Assembly (NCBI GenBank): GCA_002449765.1
Contig: DJXN01000012.1
Span: 295,066 to 359,065, forward strand
From: Fibrobacter sp. UBA7003
Lineage (GTDB): Bacteria > Fibrobacterota > Fibrobacteria > Fibrobacterales > Fibrobacteraceae
DNA length: 64,000 nucleotides
Direction: 5' to 3'
The notes beneath the pieces are model-generated. The model had not been told where the DNA came from and did not search any database. It was given only the letters and a program-made list of their open reading frames with translations. Position numbers and translations under genes: made by a program. How positions within the stretch are numbered: position 1 is the stretch's first letter; each line of letters opens with the position of its first letter. This document shows, in pieces, positions 51,112 to 58,179 of this stretch.

Positions 51112-52166
51112 AATTGCCTCCAAATGTGAGCGATTAAAATTCCGACAATGTTTACGTCCCAGCCGTTGCCTGCTCTTTTAGACAACTGCGAATACGATTG
51201 TCCGTCAAAATTGATTTCGCAATTCTTTTTATCACGAGATATATCAAAACCCATCAGACGAAATTGCTCATGAACAGACATCTTTCGAACTATTTCCTTG
51301 CCTTTGTCTTTGCCAGACTTTTTGGGAGGTTCAATAACACGAAGACTATTATGTTCAGGCTGAGTAATTGTTATGCTGTACCCATCTTTCTTGATTTTCT
51401 TGTTATACACATCAAAACACAACGGCGTTTTTACGACAAAAGAATCAATGTGATGTTTCACCTTCAAATGAGCAATTTGATCATCCGACAGATAAAGAAA
51501 TTTCTCAGGGGAATTGTCTAAGAAATCTGCCATTTTCAAATCACTTTGGATTTCTGGAGGCTTTATTTCAAAGTTTTCTGGTAGTCCTCCTAACCGAGCG
51601 AACATCCAAAGGCGCTCTCTATTTTGCGGAACCCCATAATCCTTCGAGTTCAGAACAACCTTTGCCAATGTGTTTTCTTCCGTCGTGCCATATCCCATTT
51701 CAATCAAGTCTTTTACAAGTTGATCATGGATGGGCTTAAACTTTCCAGAAGTAAAGCCTTTAACATTTTCTAAAAGGATGTACTTCGGCTTTTTTACTCG
51801 ACATATTCGAATGATATGTCCAAGCATTGCCCCTCGACCATAGGGATCTTCGGTTCCCAATTGCATTCCTGCGGAAGAGAATGGCTGGCAAGGAAAACCG
51901 CCTGTAAACAAATCAAAATCAGGCAATTCATTAGGGTCAATCTGTGTGATGTCGCCCCAATTCTTTATAGGGTTTCCTTTCACGTCACGATGATTCGCAT
52001 CAAATAACTTCGAAGCGTATTTATCGAACTCTGAATAACCAACAACAGTGTAATCAAAATTCGTCAAAGCTTTTTTTGCTCTTTTCAATCCAAAGGATGC
52101 TCCACCATAACCAGCAAAGCCTTCAAAAACCCTGATTACATTCTTCTTCTGTCGAGTCTGGGCCAT
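51108..52166 (-). CDS. DNA (cytosine-5) methyltransferase of the restriction-modification system
   Basis: A 352-residue C5 methyltransferase with the canonical motifs in order: I FEGFAGYGGASFGLKRA, IV GGFPCQPFSSAG with the catalytic Cys, VI LLENVKGF, VIII QNRERLW, IX MSVHEQFRLMGF, X AGNGWDVNIVGILIAHI. The target-recognition region between VIII and IX is short (~100 residues). It protects host sites against the following two genes and is the first gene of the operon. It starts at ATG 52166 behind GGAGCG, an SD that a predicted leader hairpin hides. LlaJI and BsuMI each have two such enzymes; only one is here. Confidence 0.93.
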   Translation of the reverse strand: MAQTRQKKNVIRVFEGFAGYGGASFGLKRAKKALTNFDYTVVGYSEFDKYASKLFDANHRDVKGNPIKNWGDITQIDPNELPDFDLFTGGFPCQPFSSAGMQLGTEDPYGRGAMLGHIIRICRVKKPKYILLENVKGFTSGKFKPIHDQLVKDLIEMGYGTTEENTLAKVVLNSKDYGVPQNRERLWMFARLGGLPENFEIKPPEIQSDLKMADFLDNSPEKFLYLSDDQIAHLKVKHHIDSFVVKTPLCFDVYNKKIKKDGYSITITQPEHNSLRVIEPPKKSGKDKGKEIVRKMSVHEQFRLMGFDISRDKKNCEINFDGQSYSQLSKRAGNGWDVNIVGILIAHIWRQL

Positions 52167-52208
52167 ATCGCTCCGTGTTGAAAGTGAACGAGTTCACTCT
52201 CACGGGAG
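52167..52208 (-). promoter_or_regulatory. Hairpin masking the methyltransferase SD / dyad operator
   Basis: AGTGAAC (52183-52189) and GTTCACT (52192-52198) form an inner 7-bp dyad with a 2-nt centre. Outer arms CGCTCC-GTG (52169-52177) and CAC-GGGAGCG (52199-52208) also pair, with one bulge. In the minus-strand transcript the 3' arm contains GGAGCG, the SD. Either an RNA switch or a repressor operator would fit. Confidence 0.55.
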
Positions 52209-52242
52209 CGGTTCTGGCCGTTTCGCTTGGCCGGGGTGCGGA

Positions 52243-52280
52243 CAAAAAGAAAAGGCGGGGAGCCGACTCACTCCTCGCCT
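52243..52280 (-). terminator. Rho-independent terminator upstream of the methyltransferase
   Basis: Minus strand: AGGCGAGGAG pairs with CTCCCCGCCT (one G-T wobble) over an 8-nt loop, then TTTTCTTTTTG. It ends about 75 nt before the methyltransferase start on the same strand. It is therefore either an attenuator for the operon or the end of an unrecognised transcript from the repeat region. Confidence 0.75.
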
Positions 52281-52390
52281 AAAAGCGCGACATTTTCAAA
52301 AGAATACAATACACCCGCAAAAACCCGAGCGGATACAGTACGCCCAGGGTACACTACGCCCATGCAATCCACGGGCGATGGCGAGTCATT

Positions 52391-52449
52391 GTCTTATTCT
52401 TTGTGTTTGAAAGTGTCTAGTTTTCAGTCGAAGAACAAGAGCGATACTC
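52391..52449. repeat. Direct repeat, copy 1
   Basis: Contains GAAAGTGTCTAGTTTTCAG followed by YCGRAGAACAAGAGC, preceded by CTTATTCT. It matches copy 2 at 52682 with a few substitutions and one indel near the left end. Confidence 0.75.
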
Positions 52450-52681
52450 AGCGAGCGTTCGCCCTCGTTCTTGCAGACACTTCCAAGCTTTTTCTGGATA
52501 TAAAAAAGGCGTGGAGTTGAATGCACTTACCGACTGAAGGCCTAGACTGCCCGAACACAATAAGCACAAACAACTCACGCCCCAAAAGGCCGCTTGCATA
52601 CAGGCAAACTGCTATTTAAACAATAGACCATGTAGCAAAACGATGCGGCAGGCATACGCCGGTCGCAGACGTGAGCGTTCG

Positions 52682-52741
52682 CCTTATTCTCCATGTTCGT
52701 GAAAGTGTCTAGTTTTCAGCCGGAGAACAAGAGCAAAAACT
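52682..52741. repeat. Direct repeat, copy 2
   Basis: Same core as copy 1, 291 bp away and in the same orientation. GAGCGTTCGCCTT lies just before this copy, and GAGCGTTCGCCCT lies just after copy 1, so the repeated unit may be composite. Confidence 0.75.
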
Positions 52742-52890
52742 CTATTTTCATTCAAAATATAGATTATTCCGCTGTCAAAAGATGTCGCCTCGCCCGGAAG
52801 GCGAGAAAAAAGCGTAAAAACGCAGAATTCAACCGCCTGCAGGGGTCAATTTTCCTCAAAATTGCCAAAATTTCCGCGAAAATCGCCGAT

Positions 52891-52924
52891 TGTCATAATA
52901 TGACATACGAGGAATGTATATTTG
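52891..52924 (+). promoter_or_regulatory. Palindromic operator and promoter of the ORF6N gene
   Basis: TGTCAT-AAT-ATGACA (52891-52905) is a 15-bp palindrome. TATATTTG (52917-52924) is the likely -10, so the palindrome covers the -35 position. The leader then forms a CCGCCT / AGGCGG hairpin (52943-52966) just before the GGAG SD. Confidence 0.6.
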
Positions 52925-52979
52925 TATCGAGAACACTTTACCCCGCCTTTTTTTGCTTGTAGGCGGATTGGAGTAGAAG

Positions 52980-53963
52980 ATGGCTAGAAAGACCGAAAAA
53001 ACGGATAATCTCGCACCTAATCCGCTCATGGAGTCGGGCGTAGAAAAGATGATTCGAGTCATTCGTGACAAGCAAGTGCTGCTTGACCGCGATTTGGCGA
53101 TGCTTTACGGGGTGGAAACGAAGCGTATAAATGAGCAGGTAAAGCGCAATATTGAGCGTTTTCCCGAAGATTTTTGCATACAACTCTCTCTAGAGGAATC
53201 GCAACTTCTAAGGTCGCAAAATGCGACCTTAGAAAAAAAGGGGCAAAATTTAAAGGGAAAGCACACAAAATACCGTTCTTTAGCTTTTACCGAACAAGGC
53301 GTTGCGATGCTGTCTTCGGTTCTAAAAAGTGAGTCTGCAATCAAGGTCAACATCGCCATCATGCGGGCTTTCGTGCAATTGCGTCACCTTATGATGGGTA
53401 ACGGAGGCCTCGTCAACCGGCTTTCAAACGTGGAAGCAAAGGATCTGGAACAGGACGACCGCTTGACAGGTCATGACGAGCATCTGCTTGACCATGACCG
53501 TAAATTTGACGAACTGTTCGAGGCGATGGACCGTGGCGAGCTCAAATCCAAGGGTTTATTTTATAACAACCAGGAGTTCGATGCCTATGTATTTGTCTGC
53601 AACCTGATTCGCCAGGCCAAAAAGAGAATTGTGCTGGTCGATAGATATGTAAACGAGAAAACCTTGACGATGATGCTCAAGCGGGAAAAAGGCGTTTCCG
53701 TGACTATTTACACCTACGACAAGAGCAAGGTTCTTGAGGTGGACTTGGCGACTTACAACGAACAATATCCCGACAGCCCGATGCAAGTCCTGCCTAGTTA
53801 CGGAATGCACGACCGATTCTTGTTCATAGACGATACAGCCTACCACTTCGGGGCTTCGCTCAAGGACCTTGGCAAGAATACGTTCTTCTTTACGCAAGAA
53901 GATTTTACGTTGGACGAAGTGCTGAAGGAATCGCAGAAAATTCAGGCAGAAAAAGAAAGCTAG
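52980..53963 (+). CDS. ORF6N-domain protein with phospholipase D-like C-terminal domain
   Basis: A 327-residue protein. Residues ~20-135 are an ORF6N domain (VIRDKQVLLDRDLAMLYGV, RINEQVKRNIERFPEDFCIQL, YAFTEQGVAMLSSVL-type ending), a DNA-binding module of phage regulators and anti-repressors. Residues ~190-320 resemble a PLD-like fold: VCNLIRQAKKRIVLVDRYVN, then MHDRFLFIDDTAYHFGASLKDLG with His277; the usual Lys of HxK is Arg here. SD GGAG precedes ATG 52980. It stands alone on its strand beside the restriction operon, with a palindromic operator that it might bind itself. Role is inferred: regulator of a mobile or defence element. Confidence 0.82.
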   Translation: MARKTEKTDNLAPNPLMESGVEKMIRVIRDKQVLLDRDLAMLYGVETKRINEQVKRNIERFPEDFCIQLSLEESQLLRSQNATLEKKGQNLKGKHTKYRSLAFTEQGVAMLSSVLKSESAIKVNIAIMRAFVQLRHLMMGNGGLVNRLSNVEAKDLEQDDRLTGHDEHLLDHDRKFDELFEAMDRGELKSKGLFYNNQEFDAYVFVCNLIRQAKKRIVLVDRYVNEKTLTMMLKREKGVSVTIYTYDKSKVLEVDLATYNEQYPDSPMQVLPSYGMHDRFLFIDDTAYHFGASLKDLGKNTFFFTQEDFTLDEVLKESQKIQAEKES

Positions 53964-53965
53964 GC

Positions 53966-54003
53966 GTTACAAGGTAACAACGCAGATTAGGATTCTGCGG
54001 GCG
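53966..54003. terminator. Hairpin between convergent ORF6N and nudC genes
   Basis: CGCAGA pairs with TCTGCG, and outer GTAAC / GTTAC segments extend the stem. It lies in the 40-bp gap and can serve both genes. It also marks the right edge of the AT-rich island. Confidence 0.5.
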
Positions 54004-54849
54004 TTACTCCAGCGTAAATCCCCGCCGGAAGTTCTCGATGAGGCAGCAGCTGATGCTCACATCGGTCTCGTATTCGGTAATGTCTTCGCGCTTGACCCAC
54101 ATGGCTTCGGAGAGTTCTTCTTTTTGCATATGGATGGTGTCGTCGCCATCGAGTTCAGCAGTGAAGCCCGCGATAAGCGAGTCGCTGAAGGGCCACGGCT
54201 GGCTCCCGAAATAGCGGATATTTTTCACGCGGAGGCCCGCCTCTTCCATGACTTCGCGGTGCACGGCCTGTTCAAGGCTCTCGCCCACTTCCACGAAGCC
54301 AGAAATCAAGAAAAGCCTCGGGTTCGGATTGTCGATGTTGTGGGCCATCAGGAGTTTGTCGCCATTGCGGACGGCCACAATCACGACCGGAGAGATGCGC
54401 GGGTACACGGTGTTCCTGCATTTAGGACAAACTACCGCGCGTTCCTTTTCGCTACGGGTCATCTCGCTTCCGCAGCGGCCGCAGAACCTGTTGAGCGATT
54501 CCCAGTGAGCGATGTGCGCGGCGGTAGCGCCACCCATGCGCAAGAGCGGATCGCCCATGTAGCGGTACGTGCGTGCCGGGCAAAGGACATAATCGTCCGA
54601 CGCGGATTCCACCAGTTCCTTCGAAATGCTTAAATCCGCCAGGAAATACGCCGTATCGTCAATGCTGAAAAGGTAATGGCACGGGATATTCCCCTGATTG
54701 AAGTCTTCTACCCTAGGAATTTCAAAGGAATCACCGTTCTTTTTGAGAAGGCTCTTATCCCCGAAAAAGACAACAAGAAAATCCGACGGTTTCGGGCTTT
54801 GAACCCGGAACTCGTTTTTTAAAATGTGCGGGGCAATTTCGTGAATCAC
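54004..54849 (-). CDS. nudC: NADH pyrophosphatase / NAD-decapping Nudix hydrolase
   Basis: Hydrolyses NAD(H), and in E. coli removes NAD caps from RNA. The 281-residue product has the zinc ribbon Cys123-X2-Cys126 ... Cys141-X2-Cys144 (FCGRCGSEM, VVCPKC), the Nudix box GFVEVGESLEQAVHREVMEEAGL (184-206; GX5EX7REVMEEAGL pattern) and the NudC-specific SQPWPF shortly after it. The start is GTG 54849, 3 nt after the speA stop, so it is the last gene of the polyamine operon. Confidence 0.93.
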   Translation of the reverse strand: MIHEIAPHILKNEFRVQSPKPSDFLVVFFGDKSLLKKNGDSFEIPRVEDFNQGNIPCHYLFSIDDTAYFLADLSISKELVESASDDYVLCPARTYRYMGDPLLRMGGATAAHIAHWESLNRFCGRCGSEMTRSEKERAVVCPKCRNTVYPRISPVVIVAVRNGDKLLMAHNIDNPNPRLFLISGFVEVGESLEQAVHREVMEEAGLRVKNIRYFGSQPWPFSDSLIAGFTAELDGDDTIHMQKEELSEAMWVKREDITEYETDVSISCCLIENFRRGFTLE

Positions 54850-54852
54850 GGT

Positions 54853-56751
54853 TTATTCCAGATACGTGTACCCGTAAAGGCCGCCGCGATAGATGTTCAG
54901 GAATTCCTTGCCTTCTTGCAGGCTAATCTTCCCTTCCTTCACGGAGCGCGACACCCAGTTTTCCATGGTGCGCACAAGGGCCTTGTCGCTGAAGTTCACG
55001 TAATCGAGCACGTCTTCCACAGATTCGCCGTCAATCACCTTGTCGATTTCGTAGCCGCCCTTGTCGTTGCAAACGATATGGACTGCGTTCGTATCGCCAA
55101 AGAGGTTGTGCAGGTCACCGAGGATTTCCTGGTAGGCGCCCACGAGGTAGACCGCGATGTAGTACGGTTCGCCATTCTTGAGTTCATGCAGCGGGAGCGT
55201 GCGGCTCACATCGCCACCACGGACGAACATGTCGATCTTTCCGTCGGAGTCGCAAGTGACATCCTGGAGGGTGGTTTCTACCGTCGGTTCCTCGTTCAGG
55301 CGCTGGATAGGCATGAGCGGGAAAACCTGGTCCACGCCCCAGCTGTCAGGCAGGCTCTGGAACAAACTGAAGTTGCAGAAGTACTTCTGCGCGAGCAGGC
55401 GCGGGAGTTCGCTGAGTTCGTAAGGCGGATGGCGCAAGTCCTTCGCCAGCTGGTCCACCTTGCGCACGATGCTCCAGAACAGGCGTTCGCACATGGCGCG
55501 CGTCGGCAGGTCGTAATCGCCCACCTTGAAACCGTTCAGAACGTCATCGTTCAGCTGGATGGCATCGTGCCAGCTTTCGAGCAGGTTCTTCGGGGTGAGC
55601 CCCTTGTAGATGCCGTACAAATCCTTCAATGCATCGGGAGCGTCGTCGTCAATCTCGTGCGTATTCTCGTCGAAGAACGCCTGGCCGGCGGTTTCCAGCA
55701 CGTTGAACACCAAAATGGAATGGTGCGCCGCAAGAGCACGGCCCGATTCCGCAATGATGTTCGGGTGCGGCACGTCCCCGTTTTCACAGGCTTCGTACAT
55801 GGCATACACCACGTCGTTCGCGTATTCCTGGATGGAGTAGTTCACCGAGCTCGCATTGGAACTGCGGGTGCCGTCGTAATCCACACCGAGACCACCGCCC
55901 ACGTCCACGAATTCAAGGCTCATGCCCATCTTGCGAATCTGCACGTAGAACTGCGAGACTTCGCGCAGGCCCGATTTGATGTGGCGAATGTTGGTAATCT
56001 GGCTACCCAAGTGGAAGTGGATGAGCTTCATGCAGTCTTCCATCTTCTCCTGCTTGATGTAGTCCAGCGCTTCTAGCAGTTCGGAACTGTTGAGGCCGAA
56101 CTTGCTGTGGTATCCGCCAGATTCTTCCCACTTGCCGCTGCCGGAGCTGGCGAGCTTGATGCGGATGCCGATGTTCGGGCGCACGCCGATACGGCGAGAA
56201 AGTTCCACCACCAGGTGGAGTTCGTTCATCTTCTCGACGACGATGAAAATCTTCTTGCCCATCTTCTGCGCGAGGAGGGCAAGTTCAATGAAGTCCTCGT
56301 CCTTGTAGCCGTTGCAGATAATCAGCGAATCAGGATTGTCCATATTCGCGAGCACCGCATGCAGTTCCGGCTTGGAACCGGCCTCGAGACCGATGTTGTA
56401 TTTTTTGCCGTGACTGACGATTTCTTCGAGCACGGCGCGTTGCTGGTTCACCTTGATCGGGAAAATGCTGTAGTAGCTCCCGTTGAAACCATATTCCGTG
56501 CGGGACTTGTTGAAGCACTCGTTGATCTTCTCGATGCGGCTGTCCAGGATATCCGGGAAGCGAAGCAGCATCGGGGTGGAGACGTCGCGGAGCGAAAGTT
56601 CCTGCACCAACTCGTAAAGGTCAATGTCCGGGCCGCCTTCCTTGAGCGGGTGAACCGTTGCGTGGCCCTTCTCGTTGATGTCGAAGAAGTTCACGCCCCA
56701 ACCCTTGACGTTGTACAAGTCACGGGAATCGTCAATGCGCCATTTTTTCAT
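54853..56751 (-). CDS. speA: Biosynthetic arginine decarboxylase
   Basis: PLP enzyme that decarboxylates arginine to agmatine, entry to polyamine synthesis. The 632-residue length is that of bacterial SpeA. The N-terminus reads DLYNVKGWGVNFFDINEKGH; PLP-binding Lys100 is in YYSIFPIKVNQQRAVLEEI, then GLEAGSKPEL, LIHFHLGSQITNIRHIK, FVDVGGGLGVDYDG and IIAESGRALAAHH follow. It lies 14 nt after the carboxynorspermidine synthase gene. No speB is present, so agmatine probably goes through another route. Confidence 0.96.
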   Translation of the reverse strand: MKKWRIDDSRDLYNVKGWGVNFFDINEKGHATVHPLKEGGPDIDLYELVQELSLRDVSTPMLLRFPDILDSRIEKINECFNKSRTEYGFNGSYYSIFPIKVNQQRAVLEEIVSHGKKYNIGLEAGSKPELHAVLANMDNPDSLIICNGYKDEDFIELALLAQKMGKKIFIVVEKMNELHLVVELSRRIGVRPNIGIRIKLASSGSGKWEESGGYHSKFGLNSSELLEALDYIKQEKMEDCMKLIHFHLGSQITNIRHIKSGLREVSQFYVQIRKMGMSLEFVDVGGGLGVDYDGTRSSNASSVNYSIQEYANDVVYAMYEACENGDVPHPNIIAESGRALAAHHSILVFNVLETAGQAFFDENTHEIDDDAPDALKDLYGIYKGLTPKNLLESWHDAIQLNDDVLNGFKVGDYDLPTRAMCERLFWSIVRKVDQLAKDLRHPPYELSELPRLLAQKYFCNFSLFQSLPDSWGVDQVFPLMPIQRLNEEPTVETTLQDVTCDSDGKIDMFVRGGDVSRTLPLHELKNGEPYYIAVYLVGAYQEILGDLHNLFGDTNAVHIVCNDKGGYEIDKVIDGESVEDVLDYVNFSDKALVRTMENWVSRSVKEGKISLQEGKEFLNIYRGGLYGYTYLE

Positions 56752-56765
56752 TGCTCTGAGTCTCT

Positions 56766-58040
56766 CTAGTCAACGAGAACAGGGTTGAAGTTTTCCTTCC
56801 ACGGGAGGCCGTACTTGGTGAGGGCTTCCATGAACGGATCCGGGTCGAATTCTTCCACGGTATGTACGCCCGGCTTGTTCCACTTGCCGGTGAGCACCAT
56901 CATGGCGCCGCACATAGCCGGAACGCCAGTCGTGTAGGCAATCGCCTGGCTGCCCAGTTCCTTGTAGCATTCCTGATGGTCGCAAACGTTGTAGAGGTAG
57001 TAGGTCTTCAGCTTGCCGTCCTTGGTGCCCTTGAAAATGCAACCGATGTTCGTCTTGCCCACGGTGCGGGGGCCGAGGCTTGCCGGGTCCGGGAGGAGCG
57101 CCTTGAGGAACTGGATAGGCACGATGTCCTGACCCTGGAACTTGATCGGCTGCGTGCTGAGCATGCCCACGTCTTCGAGGCAGCGCATGTGGTCGAGGTA
57201 GCTCTGGCCAAACGTCATGAAGAAGCGGATGCGCTTGACGCCCGGGATGTTCTGGGCCAGGGATTCGATTTCTTCGTGGTGCAGCAGATACATGTCCTTC
57301 TTGCCCACTTCGTCAAACACGTATTCGCGCTTGATGCTCATGGCCGGGATTTCGACCCAGTGGCCCTTGCCGTTTTCGTCGGTGTCCCAGTAGCTACCCG
57401 GAGCAGAAACTTCGCGCAGGTTGATTTCGGGGTTAAAGTTGGTGGCAAACTTGTAGCCGTGATCGCCGCCGTTGCAGTCGAGGATGTCGATTTCTTCGAT
57501 GGTATCGAACTGGTGCTTGAGGGCGTAGGCGCAGTAGGCCTGGGAAACACCTGGGTCAAAGCCGGAACCGAGCAGCGCCGTGAGGCCGGCCTTTTCAAAC
57601 TTTTCCTTGTAAGCCCACTGCCAGCTGTAGTCGAAGTAGGCGCTGAAGCCCTGTTCCTTGCAGCGCTTGTCGTAGACCTTGCGCCATTCCGGATCGTCGA
57701 TGTTTTCGGGCTCGTAGTTCGCCGTATCCATGTAGTTCACGCCGCATTCGAGGCAGGCGTCCATGATGGCGAGGTCCTGGTACGGGAGCGCGATGTTCAT
57801 CACCAGGTCGGGCTTGTATTCCTTGATGAGCTTAGAGACATTTTCGGCCTTGTCTGCATCCACGGCGGCAGTCGTGATGACCGTCTTCGTGTTCGGGCGC
57901 AGTTCCTGTGCCAGCTTCTCGCAGTTTTCGCGGTGGCGGCTAGCGATGCAGATTTCGCTGAACACTTCGCTTGCCGTGCAGCACTTCTTGATAGCAACCG
58001 TGGCGACAGCGCCACAACCGATAATCAATGCTCTTGCCAT
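56766..58040 (-). CDS. Carboxynorspermidine / carboxyspermidine synthase (saccharopine dehydrogenase family)
   Basis: A 424-residue NADPH enzyme that condenses aspartate 4-semialdehyde with putrescine or diaminopropane to carboxy(nor)spermidine. The N-terminus RALIIGCGAVATVAIKKC is the nucleotide-binding motif; DTANYEPENIDDPEW, GSGFDPGVSQAYCAYAL and DCNGGDHGYKFATNFNPEINLREVS (in part) are typical of this subgroup of Lys1-like proteins. Pairing with speA supports the polyamine role over lysine metabolism. The decarboxylase partner is not in the window. ATG 58040 follows TGAGGA; an in-frame GTG at 58058 is the alternative. Confidence 0.9.
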   Translation of the reverse strand: MARALIIGCGAVATVAIKKCCTASEVFSEICIASRHRENCEKLAQELRPNTKTVITTAAVDADKAENVSKLIKEYKPDLVMNIALPYQDLAIMDACLECGVNYMDTANYEPENIDDPEWRKVYDKRCKEQGFSAYFDYSWQWAYKEKFEKAGLTALLGSGFDPGVSQAYCAYALKHQFDTIEEIDILDCNGGDHGYKFATNFNPEINLREVSAPGSYWDTDENGKGHWVEIPAMSIKREYVFDEVGKKDMYLLHHEEIESLAQNIPGVKRIRFFMTFGQSYLDHMRCLEDVGMLSTQPIKFQGQDIVPIQFLKALLPDPASLGPRTVGKTNIGCIFKGTKDGKLKTYYLYNVCDHQECYKELGSQAIAYTTGVPAMCGAMMVLTGKWNKPGVHTVEEFDPDPFMEALTKYGLPWKENFNPVLVD

Positions 58041-58075
58041 TTTTTGTTTATTCCTCACGTTAAGAGTTAATCCAT

Positions 58076-58118
58076 CGGGATGGCGATCCCGGTGGTGAAT
58101 GTTAGCTTGATAAATTTA
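58076..58118 (-). promoter_or_regulatory. Promoter and leader hairpin of the polyamine operon
   Basis: Minus strand: CCTAAATTTA (-10-like, 58112-58118), then a perfect hairpin CGGGAT-CGCC-ATCCCG (58076-58091) in a leader of ~70 nt, then the SD. Unlike the near-start boxes, this one leaves a real 5' UTR, so post-transcriptional control is possible. Confidence 0.45.
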
Positions 58119-58127
58119 GGAAAAAGA

Positions 58128-58152
58128 AAACCGGGTTTGCAAAACCCGGTTT
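58128..58152 (-). terminator. Terminator of the 58180 gene
   Basis: AAACCGGGTTT (58128-58138) pairs perfectly with AAACCCGGTTT (58142-58152). The minus strand then reads TCTTTTTCC. It lies 28 nt past the stop. Confidence 0.85.
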
Positions 58153-58179
58153 GAAATTGAAGTAAGAGAACGGTCTTTT

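Larger units (their letters stand above)
52167..52979. other. 813-bp non-coding gap between restriction operon and ORF6N gene
   Basis: It holds the leader hairpin (52167-52208), a minus-strand terminator (52243-52280), two copies of a ~58-bp direct repeat, short inverted copies of its core (AAGTGTCT / AGACACTT, 52411 and 52475), and the promoter and operator of the ORF6N gene. Small ORFs across the repeats (52227-52520, 52693-52962) were judged non-coding. Composition is mixed: GC-rich at left, AT-rich at right. Confidence 0.6.

Noticed and set aside
52417..52599. 60-codon minus-strand ORF over repeat copy 1
   Set aside because: Cys/Ser-rich, no SD, ends inside the repeat; more likely part of a non-coding repeat region.
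52391..52741. CRISPR array
   Set aside because: Only two repeat copies, ~58 bp long and 291 bp apart, with no regular spacers and no cas genes in the window.
52693..52962. 89-codon ORF over repeat copy 2 and the ORF6N promoter
   Set aside because: It covers the palindrome and -10 box of the next gene, has no SD, and begins in the repeat. The similarity to an ORF at copy 1 (KVSSFQ...NKS) is explained by the DNA repeat.
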